Positions 26,701-35,136 of a DNA stretch of 64,000 bases are shown one piece after another. The position numbers and the translations under genes were made by a program. How positions within the stretch are numbered: the first letter of the stretch is position 1; each line of letters opens with the position of its first letter. The notes below the pieces were generated by a model. The model saw only the letters and a list, made by a program, of their open reading frames with translations, made no database searches and had not been told where the DNA came from. Source of the DNA: Bagarius yarrelli (lineage: Eukaryota; Chordata; Actinopteri; Siluriformes; Sisoridae). The DNA lies in NCBI GenBank assembly GCA_005784505.1, contig VCAZ01000044.1, positions 1,478,501-1,542,500 of the forward strand. The letters are read 5' to 3'.

Positions 26701-27799
26701 TATTTTAGGGGCATTAATAAAGTTAGGACTGCTTTATTGATGGTAAACTGTATTTTTTAAGAAGCGGTGGAACAAAAATGACTAATTAAACTCCAGATTA
26801 AACAAGTGTGTATGGCTGGATCTCTCTGACACATGCAACAATTAGAAAAAACTAATCAGCTTCTCTGCTGCCCTCTATGTTTAAATCTAATAATAAGAAG
26901 ATCACATCTACCTCAAACCTTTGCAAAAAATCCTCATTCAGAGATTCTGTATGGGTGGAGAGTCGAACGTAGCTATTTAAGCGGGCAAGATGTTTTTCCG
27001 AACAAATTGCCCGGTTCTTGCCCAGATCACCCTCTTTTAGATAAAACTATAGAGAATCAAAGAAAAAATGCAATAAAACAGCTAGAAGGAATAACATTAA
27101 GGAGGTATACACTATCACAAATAACACACACACACACAACTTTTACAGTTTCCACTCAAACACATTCTAGGTCGTCTCTGGACTTTCCTGTTTCTTTGGT
27201 CTTCCATAAGGTTTAAATCTCACTACCTGAGAGGACAGGTCACCCCATTCGGTCGTTCCCTCGTCCTGGATGGTGACTGAACCAACTCCAGCCAGGATAA
27301 CGTTCTTGGCCACCTCCACCCCGAGACCTCTCAGTCCACAAATTAAGACATTTGCCTCTCCCATACTTTGCATTGCATCATGGCCCAGGACATATCTGTG
27401 TGATTAGACCAGTGATTAAATCTTATTCGAACAGGTTTAGTGTGTGTGCAGATTTTCTTGACCTTTTCCTGATAAGATTAGACAATCTATATTACACCAT
27501 CCAGCTGTTCTTACATCAGACAACAGCAATTGATTAACCAGTCCCAATCACTCGACTTTAGTAAAACATAGAGATATATAGATACATAAGATTCGCACTA
27601 TTTATAAATCTTACTCTCACACTAAACGATTCATTTCGGAAGAACCGATTCGTGAATCACGTGATTTGACGTTTCAACACGTTAGCCTTGAATCAAATCA
27701 ACTGTTTCTTCATAAAGGTGTTGATATTGTTTAGATATGAGTGTATAATACTCACAGCTGCCGTGAATATAAGCCCTCGTCTATGGAGGATTTCTGCAT
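9963..27799 (-). CDS. uba7: Ubiquitin-like modifier-activating enzyme, UBA7-like (21 coding exons found; C-terminal exons not found)
   Basis: E1 enzyme that adenylates a ubiquitin-like protein and loads it as a thioester on its own cysteine; UBA7 does this for ISG15 in the interferon response. Exons, 5' to 3': 27799-27756, 27395-27227, 27046-26912, 26453-26347, 26213-26123, 25451-25322, 25174-25077, 23691-23545, 21951-21787, 21684-21571, 19994-19914, 19663-19508, 19244-19079, 18728-18532, 18355-18291, 16895-16673, 14557-14483, 13505-13307, 13108-13017, 10778-10686, 10154-9963. All junctions are GT-AG and in phase (2739 nt, 913 codons). Seen: LYSRQLYVLG near the start, GLRGLGVEVAKN (inactive adenylation half), GAGAIG at about 429-434, SNLNRQFLFR, and the catalytic cysteine in PLCTLKHFP at about 586. 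UBA7 is preferred over UBA1 because of the short N-terminus, the ISRE-like promoter element and sema3f next door; a uba1 paralogue remains possible. About 100 C-terminal residues (ubiquitin-fold domain) are unaccounted for. Confidence 0.82.
10686..10778 (-). CDS. uba7: uba7 exon 20
   Basis: Residues 819-849. [20 protein letters not shown] is essentially the invariant E1 segment, followed by NYDIPAADRHK. The preceding 1.9-2.2 kb intron contains the large fold-back repeat. Confidence 0.94.
11221..11666. repeat. Large fold-back: about 108-bp arms around a TA-rich loop
   Basis: Left arm 11221-11328 and right arm 11558-11666 are near-perfect reverse complements (e.g. TTCTAGTGTGATAAGTAGTA against TACTACTTATCACACTAGAA). 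The loop is almost pure (TA)n with a GA run. Located in uba7 intron 19. Confidence 0.85.
11700..11800. repeat. Second long (TA)n tract
   Basis: Nearly pure TA for about 70 bp, starting 34 bp beyond the fold-back arm. Confidence 0.85.
12340..12400. repeat. Fragment of a fish DNA repeat (CCGATACCGATAT type)
   Basis: GTATCGGACCCGATACCGAT then CTTATCGGTGCATCCCTAAT, a familiar teleost element end. Confidence 0.4.
13017..13108 (-). CDS. uba7: uba7 exon 19
   Basis: Residues 788-818. AKLDELKQKLSS then FPLEFEK, the family's PIDFEK block. The donor gtagtg is followed by a TG/TA microsatellite. Confidence 0.88.
13307..13505 (-). CDS. uba7: uba7 exon 18
   Basis: Residues 722-788. HLDFIMASANLYGQIYGIKG matches the family, then a diverged loop with PAFCPKSSVKIAV and an acidic tail EENxEERNDE-like. 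It ends one base into a Gly/Asp codon at gtgagc. Confidence 0.88.
14483..14557 (-). CDS. uba7: uba7 exon 17
   Basis: Residues 697-721. PFWMGAKRCPHSLTFDPAN corresponds to PFWSGPKRCPHPLTFDVNN. The usual WSGP is WMGA here. Confidence 0.9.
15075..15310. mobile_element. Mariner-derived MITE-like repeat
   Basis: ATACACTAAATAGTCAAAAT, TATTGGGACACC, GGCATTGTCTTGCTGGAGCA and AAAGGTGCACAAACCC. Same family as 6215-6625 and 48130-48385. Confidence 0.5.
16673..16895 (-). CDS. uba7: uba7 exon 16, second cysteine half-domain
   Basis: Residues 622-696. It includes RPCDWQNCVTWARLQWETF and IIQLLHCFPPDH, matching WADCVTWACHHW and IRQLLHNFPPDQ of UBA1. The donor gtaata runs straight into CA/TA-rich microsatellite DNA. 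Confidence 0.9.
17190..17460 (+). repeat. Old copy of the same SINE family
   Basis: Diverged but retains GGTTAGAATGTTTGCTTCAC, GGGTTTTCCGCTGGGTACT, AAAAACATGCAATTCAGGCT and CTGTCCCACCTC. It lies in a uba7 intron. Confidence 0.45.
18291..18355 (-). CDS. uba7: uba7 exon 15
   Basis: Residues 601-622. WAREQFEGLFKHTPENINQY matches [20 protein letters not shown] of UBA1. The last codon is split AG|T across the next intron. Confidence 0.9.
18532..18728 (-). CDS. uba7: uba7 exon 14, catalytic cysteine
   Basis: Residues 535-600. KPMLEGGTLGGKGHTLVVVP precedes the active-site cysteine in IPLCTLKHFPYRIEHTLQ (Cys about 586; human UBA7 about 599). This cysteine forms the thioester with the modifier. Confidence 0.94.
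19079..19244 (-). CDS. uba7: uba7 exon 13
   Basis: Residues 480-535. The acceptor giving RQKSEAAAEAVRKINP was chosen over one six bases further in because human UBA7 has RPKAEVAAAA here. It includes ITSHQNRVG and LDGVAAALDNVEAR. Confidence 0.9.
19508..19663 (-). CDS. uba7: uba7 exon 12, ATP-binding adenylation core
   Basis: Residues 428-479. It carries the nucleotide loop VGAGAIGCELLKNFA, the Mg/ATP segment VTDMDSIERSNLNRQFLF and the glycine-rich GVGAGEGG. No key residue appears to be missing, so adenylation should be intact. Confidence 0.94.
19914..19994 (-). CDS. uba7: uba7 exon 11
   Basis: Residues 401-427. CRYDGQIAVFGSEFQEKL is the entry to the active adenylation domain. It ends YFL, one residue before the ATP-binding loop. 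Confidence 0.92.
20744..21097. repeat. Inverted repeat pair, 31-bp arms
   Basis: Left arm 20744-20774 (AAATCCTCACAACACAACCA...) and right arm 21067-21097 are reverse complements with one mismatch. Spacer about 290 bp. Candidate non-autonomous DNA transposon in uba7 intron 10. Confidence 0.6.
21240..21515. mobile_element. Tc1-derived fold-back remnant
   Basis: GTGATCTCAGTGACTTTAAC (forward) is followed by an antisense terminus CTGATTGACAGTCTAAATAA, GCATGAATGAGGTGCATGTG, CAAGTGTTTCTAATAAAA of the same element family. Confidence 0.45.
21571..21684 (-). CDS. uba7: uba7 exon 10
   Basis: Residues 363-400. ACSGKFTPLKQWLYFDALE matches the E1 family, followed by a variable acidic linker ending EEACAP. 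Confidence 0.92.
21787..21951 (-). CDS. uba7: uba7 exon 9
   Basis: Residues 308-362. [20 protein letters not shown] is a near-invariant E1 segment that closes the N-terminal adenylation fold. The acidic stretch ELDEDVVRKLSY precedes it. Confidence 0.93.
22785..23135 (-). mobile_element. Solo-LTR-like block
   Basis: In reverse: GCCACCAGAGGGCAACGGCA, GTCATGTGTTCCTCATTGTG, a TATA-type GTATTTATACCCC, and a (CATGT)n stretch. This layout fits a fish LTR-retrotransposon LTR. Ends and target-site repeats were not defined. Confidence 0.45.
23545..23691 (-). CDS. uba7: uba7 exon 8
   Basis: Residues 259-307. It contains HLGFHALHKFQQKYSRLPKP, the helical segment equivalent to [20 protein letters not shown] in UBA1. 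Phase 0 at both ends, with a gtcag donor. Confidence 0.9.
24520..24740. mobile_element. MITE-like repeat (CATACTACTTAAGTATG type)
   Basis: CATCCGAAATCACATACTAC, TTAAGTATGCACTCC, GTATGAATAAAATTCGGACG. These words recur as a fish DNA element. In uba7 intron 7. Confidence 0.42.
25077..25174 (-). CDS. uba7: uba7 exon 7
   Basis: Residues 226-258. SFSICDTSNFSEYEKGG matches FSICDTSNFSDYIRGG of UBA1. It ends TKTLNF in phase 0. Confidence 0.9.
25322..25451 (-). CDS. uba7: uba7 exon 6, first cysteine half-domain
   Basis: Residues 183-226. GNPGIVTC followed by VVFSGIQGMTELN matches the family's NPGVVTC and FSEVQGMVELN blocks. It has the usual gtgag donor. Confidence 0.9.
25757..25930 (+). repeat. SINE with CTCTGGATAAGGG tail
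   Basis: GTGGTTAAGGTGGACTACAA, GGGTTCGATTTACAG, GGGCCCTTAAGCAAGGTCCT and GTAGGTCGCTCTGGATAAGG. This is the tRNA-like head and LINE-like tail structure common in otophysan fish. Confidence 0.65.
26123..26213 (-). CDS. uba7: uba7 exon 5
   Basis: Residues 152-182. QLFCDFGQNFLVKDTDGEPP is the family's QLFCDFGEE segment, which leads into the first catalytic cysteine half-domain. The exon ends HVSQ at a gtaaag donor. Confidence 0.9.
26347..26453 (-). CDS. uba7: uba7 exon 4
   Basis: Residues 117-152. It reads VVVLTNSSLEEQLSVAAFCH, matching the family's VVVLTNTPLEDQL segment, and ends KGLCG across the next junction. Confidence 0.9.
26912..27046 (-). CDS. uba7: uba7 exon 3
   Basis: Residues 72-116, 45 codons in phase 0. 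It starts FYLKEGDLGKNRA, corresponding to FYLREEDIGKNRA in UBA1, and ends LQRFE. The donor is the weak form gtagatg. Confidence 0.88.
27227..27395 (-). CDS. uba7: uba7 exon 2, N-terminal (inactive) adenylation fold
   Basis: Residues 15-71. It carries YVLGHDAMQSM and the Rossmann glycine stretch GLRGLGVEVAKN, and ends DLSSQ at a gtagtg donor. The family uses this half as a structural partner of the active adenylation domain. Confidence 0.9.
27756..27799 (-). CDS. uba7: uba7 exon 1 (start codon)
   Basis: The ATG is at 27799-27797 and the exon reads MQKSSIDEGLYSRQ plus two bases of a Leu codon before a gtgag donor. The short N-terminus matches UBA7 rather than UBA1, which has a much longer leader. 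The next exon completes SRQLYVLG, the family's usual opening. Confidence 0.85.
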
Positions 27800-27860
27800 G
27801 GTTATAAGCGGATATGCTCAGCGTGTCTCAGGGAAAAAATCTGTCAGAAAGAAAGGCATT

Positions 27861-27878
27861 ACTTTCACTTTCGTTTCT
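27861..27878 (-). promoter_or_regulatory. ISRE/IRF-type element upstream of uba7
   Basis: The minus strand reads AGAAACGAAAGTGAAAGT, which contains GAAAGTGAAA, a perfect GAAANNGAAA IRF core, plus a third GAAA one base away. It lies about 62-80 bp upstream of the ATG. The known family of ISRE elements drives interferon-induced genes including mammalian UBA7. Function here is inferred from sequence and position only. Confidence 0.72.
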
Positions 27879-27889
27879 GAAAAACGCGT

Positions 27890-27899
27890 GGGGAATTTC
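27890..27899. promoter_or_regulatory. Possible NF-kB-like site next to the ISRE
   Basis: GGGGAATTTC fits a kB half-plus-spacer pattern but departs from the best consensus at the last position. It is about 12 bp upstream of the ISRE-like element. Support is from sequence alone. Confidence 0.3.
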
Positions 27900-28230
27900 T
27901 CTTGTTGCATTTCCTCCTTGTGTTTCTTTCTCGCATTACTGTTCTGATAACAATTTTCATCAGCGTTTATAATAACAATAATAATAACAATAATAATAAT
28001 AATAATAATAATAATGAATGATAATGATAATTTTAGATATTTATTTTAATTTAATTACTTTTAAGACATGAAATTGTTGATTATTTATTTATTTATTTAA
28101 ATAGAATATATAAGAAGGTAATAGTAAGTGTGGCAAAGTCCAAAAACATTCGTTGTAATGTGCAATTATTCCAAAAAAAATGAATGCACCAAAAACAGAC
28201 AACCACAAGATGGCGCTGCAAATGACGGTG

Positions 28231-28270
28231 CTGTCAGAAGGCAACGATTATTTTCACTTTTGTATCTGAG
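28231..28270 (-). promoter_or_regulatory. Decayed second copy of the uba7 ISRE segment
   Basis: The segment starting CTGTCAGAA and reaching TTTTCACTTTTGTATCTGA aligns with 27841-27880 (CTGTCAGAA ... CTTTCACTTTCGTTTCTGA). The IRF core is one base off (AAAAGTGAAA). It looks like a local duplication of the promoter. Confidence 0.45.
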
Positions 28271-28506
28271 AAGAATCTTACAAGAGTGGCGAGTGAAAAA
28301 TCCTTCTTGTACTTATCAGAATTATTAAAAAATAATTTAGATATTTTATTTTAATATTATATTTAAAATAGTCTTGTAATAATAATAATAATAATAATAA
28401 TAATACCCAACAACAACAATAACAATAATAATTTAGATATTTTAGTTATTTTATTTTAATCTAATTACTTTTAGGATTTTTATTTATTTCAGTCTTGTAA
28501 TACTAA

Positions 28507-30215
28507 TCTAGCCACAGTGATCACAAGCCAGTGACTTTGGTTCCAGTCCCAAGCGTGGATAAATAGAGAGGGTTGTGTCAGGAAGGGCGTCTGAAAACTT
28601 TGAATCATCCGTCAGAATTTCATACCGGATCGGTTGATGCCCGGGCTAACAACGACTGCCACCTGCATTGACCTACAGGGTGCCGGCGGAAATTGGGCTA
28701 CCGTTGATCAAAGGAGGAGAGGAGGAGGACACGTGAATAGACAGAAAGAGAAGAGGAAATGCAAGAGTGTAGGACTGAGAATAGGGACGCTGAATGTTGG
28801 GACAATTACAGGGAAAGGTAGAGAGCTGGTTGATATGATGGAGAAAAGGAAGGTAGATATATGTTGTGAACAGGGGACCAGGTGGAAGGGTAGCAAGGCT
28901 CATAGTATTGGATCAGGATTTAAGTTGTTTTATCATGGTGTGGATGGGAAGAGAAATAGGGTAGGAGTGATTCTGAAAGAGGAGTTTGTGAAGAATGTTC
29001 TGGAGGTGAAAAGAGTGTCAGACAGGGTGATGAGTCTTAAAGTTAAAAATTGAAGGGCGGATAGTGAAGGTTGTAAGTGGTTATGCCCCACAAATAGGTT
29101 GTGAGTTAGAAGAGAAAGAGAGGTTCTGGAGTGAGTAAGATGAGGTAATAGTGAGTATTCCCAGAGGAAAGAGAGTAGTGGTAGGCGCAGACTTTAATGG
29201 ACATGTTGGTGAGGGGAACAGAGGTGATGAGGAAGTGTTGGACAGGTTTGGTGTCAGGGAAAAGAACAGTGAAGAACAGATGATAGTAGACTTTGCTAAA
29301 AGGATGGAGATGGCTGTGGTAAATACTTTTTCAAGAAAAGAGAGGAGCATAAATTGACCTATAAGAGCGGAGGAAGGAGCACACAGGTAGACTACGTCTT
29401 ATGTAGACGTAGCAATCTAAAAGAGATTAGTGACTGTAAAGTTGTGGTGGGAGAGAGTGCTGCCAGACAGCATAAAATGTTGCTGTGTAGAATGAAGATG
29501 TTGGTCTGGATGAAGAAGGGCTCAAAGGTAGAGAAAAAAACCAAGTGGTGGAAGCTGAAAAAGGAAGAATACTGTAAAGAATTTAGACAGGAGTTGAAAC
29601 AGGCTCTGGGCGGTCAATTAGTGTTTCTGGGTGAATAGCAAACTACAGCAGAAGTGATCAGAGAGACAGGAAGTAAGGTTCTAGGTGTGTCATATGGAAG
29701 GAGGAAAGAAGATAAGGAGACTTGGTGGTGGAATGCAGAAGTTAAGGATAGTATACAGAGGAAGAGGTTAGCCAAGAAAATGTGGGACATGGAAAGGACT
29801 GAGGAAAGTAGTCAAAAATAAAAGAATTTGGGGCACAGAGTAAAAAGGAAAGTGGCTAAGGCTTTGTTGAGGTTTGGTTTTATTTGCGAGTGACGAGGTT
29901 GGACAGATTAAGGAACAATTTCATTAAGGGGGCGGCTGATGTTAGATGTTTTGGGAAGTAAGTCAGGGAAGCCAGATTAAGGTGGTTTGGACATGTACAG
30001 AAGAGGGATAGTAAATATATTGGAAGGAGGATGTTAGAGATGAAGCCACCAGGCAGAAGGCAAAGAGAAAGACCAAAGCGGAGGTATATAGATGTGATAA
30101 ACGAGAACATGAGGGTATTGGGGGCGAGTGAAGAGGATGTGGAGAATAGGGTTAGGTGGAGACAGATGATTCACTGTGGCGGCCTTTAAAAAAGAACAGC
30201 TGAAAAGAGAAGAAG
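28507..30215 (+). mobile_element. RTE-like LINE, internally deleted and dead
   Basis: Translations give IGTLNVGTITGKGRELVDMM, then GADFNGHVGEGN and KSGGRSTQVDYVLCRR, an apurinic-type endonuclease as in RTE elements (often annotated craniofacial development protein 2-like). Stops and frameshifts break it (stops near 29051 and 29636). The catalytic Glu position reads QGTRW instead of QETRW. Near 29820-29900 it jumps to the element's 3' end (GRRQRERPKRRYIDVI, WRQMIHCGG), so the reverse transcriptase is gone. Confidence 0.78.
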
Positions 30216-30221
30216 TCAGTC

Positions 30222-30345
30222 TTTTATTAATAATAATAATAATAATAATAATAACAACAGTAACAATAATAATTAGAGATATTTTAGTTATTTTATTCAA
30301 ATCTAATTACTTTTAGGACATAGAATTTTTATTTATCTATTAATT
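30222..30345. repeat. (AAT)n tract and AT block after the RTE element
   Basis: TTATTAATAATAATAATAAT followed by GATATTTTAGTTATTTTATT and CTAATTACTTTTAGGACA, which also occur before the LINE at 28410-28500 and, in part, at 28013-28070. Confidence 0.7.
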
Positions 30346-30689
30346 GATTGGTTAATAAAAATTGGATACTTGTGTAGTGAATAGTAGGACTGTGACAGTC
30401 CTGCTAAATTTTTCCCATTTCTCCCTCTGGCCCCTTAGACGGTAGAGAAGGAACGGACGTTGGGAGGCTTCAGAAGGTAAGTAAGCAGGCAGTGGGGTTC
30501 AGACGCTACCTGCCACGTCGACCTCGGTCATGGCCGCCAGACGGTGGAACCTGCACTTTCTTAGAAGCAAGCCAGTGTCGCTGGAGATGAGGTCCTAGCC
30601 TTGACGAGGGGCCACCAGGAACCAACCACTGTGAGCTGTGGGCTGTGAGCACCAAAGATCCTCATGCAGTTTTCCCTATGCACCTCAAC

Positions 30690-31800
30690 TATGGCCCTAC
30701 AGGTTAACTAGACGGAACAATCAGTGGGTGCTTTGCAAGATGCACTGGATGACATAAGTTGGAAAATGTTCTGCTGTTGCTCTGACATCATCAATGAGTT
30801 TACGGAAGCGGTGGTGGGATTTGTTGGAAAACTATCAGATGACACAATGTGCAATTATTCGTCTGTGACAGCAATGCGTGAAAAAGCGGTGAAAAAGGCA
30901 AAGTGGTAATATGGGAAAAAACTAGAATCACAATACCAACAAAGTGACTCTAGAAGCCTTTGGCAGGAAGTGAGGACTATATTGGACTGTAATGCACCAA
31001 TCTTTAGCTTTCATCCACACTCACCAGGAAGCTAGATGACCTAGGACTCAGCCTATCTATCTGCTACTGGATTGCAGACTTCCTGACTGGCAGACCACAG
31101 GCAGTTAAAATAAATAATTACATCTTCCAATCCATCACCCTCAGCATTGAGACTCCCCAGGGATGTGTCCTAAGCCACCAGCTGTACTCTCTCTACACCT
31201 ACGGATGTACTGCCATGACCAGCTCCACTTCTATCTTCAAGTTTGCTGACCATACTGTGGTAATGAGCCTGATCACCAACAATGATGAAATGGCCTACCT
31301 TGAGGAGGTTAGGCACCTTGTGAGCTGGTGCCAAGACAACAACCTCCTCAACGTTAGAGAATCAAAGGAGATGATCATAGAAATTAGTATGAAGCTTTAG
31401 ACTTTAGAATGCCTTCACTGGTGCTAAAGAACTTTTACAGCTGTACCATAGAGAGCATCTTGACAGGTGACATCACTGCCTGGTACAGGAACAGTACATG
31501 CAGGACAGACGGGCTCTACAAAGAGTGGCGCGGACAGCCAAACGCATTATTTGTACATTATTATTTCTACGACAAACGGTGCCGGACCCAAGCCCTAAAG
31601 ATATTGCGGGAATCCAGCCATCCCAACAATAAACTCTTCAATCTTCTGAGGTTGAAAAAACACTTCCGCCTCATCCTGACAAGGACAGAGCAAATGAAAA
31701 GGACCTTTCTCCCACAGGCTATTCTGGCCCTCAACAATAAAACCAAAAAAAAAAAAAAAAAAACCCTGAAAAAACAGACTCTGCATGTACAAATACACAC
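30690..31800 (+). mobile_element. L2/CR1-type LINE fragment, dead
   Basis: Reads LQDALDDISWKMF, then the reverse transcriptase pieces LDDLGLSLSICYWIADFLTG, ETPQGCVLS and FADHTVV (usual FADD), then FYSCTIESILTGDITAWY and FNLLRLKKHF, ending in an A-rich tail near 31741-31763. It is 5' truncated and lacks the RT middle. The 30376-30690 GC-richer stretch before it may belong to it but was not recognised. Confidence 0.72.
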
Positions 31801-32399
31801 TTTACATTAAACTTAAAGCTGCTCCACATACACAGTATCAATATTAACAATATTCAGGTTAAATGGAAGATGAAGAGTGATGGGAGTGATGGGACAGTGA
31901 CTGGGAGATTGTCAACTGAGTAACAGGACGTGATGCATGAGAGTCTGGAACGGGAGCGTGGAAACTAAAAAGCAGAGAGTTAGCAAGGCAAGTAGCAAGT
32001 CTAGTATAATAATGATAATTATAACCTGGCATAAACTCATGGTCTAGCATGAATACCAAAGTCTTAGATAGTGCCTATGCGCGTGGCGTGGTCCCGGGGA
32101 CTGTGAGCACGGAACAGTAGTTTGGGTACTGCTGGTGACTGAGGCCCAGCAGCATTGCTTTCCTGGCAACCTAGCATAAGCCATCTTGAACTCCTTGCTT
32201 GGCCACAACATATTCCCTAAGAAAACAAGACAGTGTGTCTTCTGGCCATGTCTCTGGCACCCATAGCAGTGCACTTCAGATGAAAGCCTGGTGAAAGATG
32301 CTTGCCTTCGTACTTTCTGGTTATTTACATCATGCCAACTGTGACGCACCCTGCTTGTGACGTATAGCTTTTTTGGTTGGCGTGATTTCACACATGCTT

Positions 32400-32490
32400 T
32401 AAGACAGGGGTCACACAGAAAGCGTTCCCATAGCGTGTAGACGCAGCGTCACGTTCCCTTGGGGAACTAAGGTTACATGCATAACCTAAG
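32400..32490. repeat. Fragment of a fish interspersed repeat (GTTCCCTTGGGGAAC type)
   Basis: Contains CACGTTCCCTTGGGGAAC followed by AAGGTTACATGCATAACC. This near-palindromic pair is typical of a high-copy teleost DNA element. Extent to the left (to about 32040) is uncertain. Confidence 0.4.
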
Positions 32491-35136
32491 AGAAGTTTTT
32501 TAACGTAGAAAAAGTCTAAGAGCATTTAAAATAATAATTGTGTATTTATTTAAGGAATAAACTATTCCTTCACTGGAACTAAGAGATTTAAAGACAGTCA
32601 TGACTAAGCATGTTGAACGGGCCGTACATGTTAGGCAAATTAAAAAAAATAAAAATAATATACATATTGTTTAAAAATAATATAAATATTTATAAATGCT
32701 GCTGTTTAGTTTAATACAATTTAGGTAATAATGCAAAGGATCTGGTTTCTCATTAAATGTTTAATGACAATCTTTAGATATGAATTAGATATGAATAGAC
32801 CCAACCATATATACACAAATTGTGCGCTTTATAAATCTTTTGTTATAAAATATAGAACTTTATTTAGTCAGCAACAACAATTAAAAGGAAAAAAGCACAG
32901 TAATGTCAGTACCATAACATTAACTTTGCAGTACATCTATTTCCAATAATATTTTACACACAGAAAATTTTAGAAAAGACAAAATGAAAGACAAACCACA
33001 GTGGTATATAGTGTATTACAAACAGAATCCCCGGATATTATACAACAGTTGTTTGAAGCAGCCTGCTTTACCACCAGTTAAGCACTTGCACAAGACAAAG
33101 GCGAAACTTTGTCTTGTGCATAAAGTAGTTCTTTGTTCAGTCTGAGTTCCTTTGTCGCATAAATTGATTCTTACATAAAAGACCATCCATAAACATCTAC
33201 ACAACAACGTAACAATATTTTTAAACTAATAAAGCTGTACAGTATAAAACCATTTCATGCAAAAACGAGAACAAGTTTCCTAAAACTCTGGGATGATAGT
33301 CTATTTAAGCGGATAAAGAGGGTTAAAAGTGCGATCCTTGAATCCTTTGTTATAAAGATGTTTAAGGTTGACACAGTGGTGTACTCTGTAAAAAAAAAGA
33401 CAATGACCTGGTTTGAATCTTATTTAATCTGTAATTTTGTGTATGTAGGTTTTGTACACGCAGGAGTTGTATGTACTATTCACAACGTGAACTAAGAATA
33501 AAATATCTGATTGGGTTCGAACAAGCAACCGAGTAACTTACAAAAATTCCGGCACATTTAGGCATATAGACATGGAAGATCAAGACCGTTATGATGTTTT
33601 AAACCTCAGAAGCTGTGTAAGGCTGGAAATATACTAGTCACATCATTACTATGATTTTTTTTCCTTAGCCAGATTTGTTATTATACATAGGAATAGGAAC
33701 ACATGAATATTCAGACATGTACAAGGATAGCTAAAGCCGGGATGTTTATAATATTCAAAAGTACAACCAAATGATGGTAAAAATCCAGGCTATAAAACAG
33801 AGCGGTGTTAGCACAATTTTCCACTAGGGGGCAGAATAGGTTAAACTCAATATACTCAGACGTCGCCCCCACAAACCGTTGACTGAAATTCTTTTGTATT
33901 TGGCACAGACAACTAGGGCTACTGAAACTTTTAAGATTTTAAAGATGAATTCGACCGGATTTTTGGGAAAGACGCGCGTTGCACTTTTTTACTAACAAAC
34001 TCCTTCTAAAATTTCCAGAAAAAATCTATGTTTTCAACTGACTTTACAGGTGTTTTGCCAACAGATCATTGTAGACTTACAGGAAATTAAGAATCTGAGG
34101 TTGCACATTTCTCTGAGAAACCTACGAAACCTTTTTACGCAACCAAACATGGTGCTGAACTTGTCATTGGTGTTTTTATTTTAAATATGTATTTCAGTCA
34201 GATGCCTTCTTGGCTGTTAACAGTTGCTACAAAGTCCAGATCGTCAGTCTTAAAGTATGTCTATATATGGTCAATACCTTAGCTACTGTTAACTGTCCTA
34301 TAGACAAAATGACAACACTTCCTCAGTAAGATTAACATGTGTTCTATAATTGTAATAGTATATTTAATTTCCAGCGTGACATTGTAAATGGTTAAGTGGC
34401 CAAGTGTTCCTTATGTTAATACATATGTAAGCAACTGTATAGAAAAAAAACATAATTTGGTAAAAAAAATAAAAATTATTGATCATAAAGTTTGTACGAG
34501 ACATGTCTTCAATCCATTTGCGTATTCCATTAAGTAAACCAATGTGACATTTAGATTAATGCTGATGGAATAAACACATTTAAGAGCGTTGGACTACAAA
34601 GTCCAATGTGACCTGTTAGCTAATAAGCTGAATCATACATAACTAGGGTGTGACTGACTAGGAAAACAGCTTGTATCCATAGAAACAGCTACTGTGTCGT
34701 TGTGTATCACCTGGTGTCCTATTAGGAACACCTAGAAATGAGGTACCACGAGTATTTATCCACTCGCTATATACAGCTGTGCTTTTGGCTTTCCTGCGTT
34801 ACTTAATCACACAGTTCATTAGGACGAGAACGCTATAATAAATATGTTTTACGAAGAATAATAACAATAATAACATATCTGCAAAGAAGAATCATATACA
34901 CAAAAAAAACGGTTTGTTTTTCTCTCTTTTTGTGCTCTTAGTACAAAGATATCCACAGAGTCTAACTATATACAAACTACAATAAATACTGCCTACTCTC
35001 GCTGCTCTAATGTGTTGATTTAGTCCACCGGTCACACTGTGGTGTAACTTATTGTTATGTGTAATGGGTTTCAGCAGATTGGTGTTTTGTGGATGCATGT
35101 ACTTTATGTGTCTGTGTTTCTTGTTTTTATGTTGTT
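32490..35136. other. sema3f 3' side: probable 3' UTR and intergenic DNA
   Basis: No ORF of note. The proximal part is likely the sema3f 3' UTR. AATAAA on the minus strand occurs near 34175 and near 32860, either of which could be a poly(A) signal; neither can be chosen from sequence. A perfect 14-bp-arm hairpin lies at 33087-33120. Confidence 0.45.
33087..33120. repeat. Perfect short hairpin
   Basis: TGCACAAGACAAAG (33087-33100), loop GCGAAA, CTTTGTCTTGTGCA (33107-33120). About 2 kb 3' of the sema3f stop. Confidence 0.8.

Larger units (their letters stand above)
27800..28506. other. uba7 upstream region, no gene
   Basis: Holds the ISRE-like element and its duplicate, (AAT)n tracts at 27966-28013 and 28379-28402, and repeated AT-rich blocks containing TTAGATATTTTA. 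An AAGATGGCG (YY1-like) word sits near 28208. No ORF of note. Confidence 0.6.

Noticed and set aside
27656..27665. ATCACGTGAT E-box-like palindrome in uba7 intron 1
   Set aside because: Surrounding words resemble a fish repeat and a single E-box is weak evidence.
32044..32391. 115-codon minus frame between the two genes
   Set aside because: No recognisable domain or splice context; adjoins an interspersed repeat.
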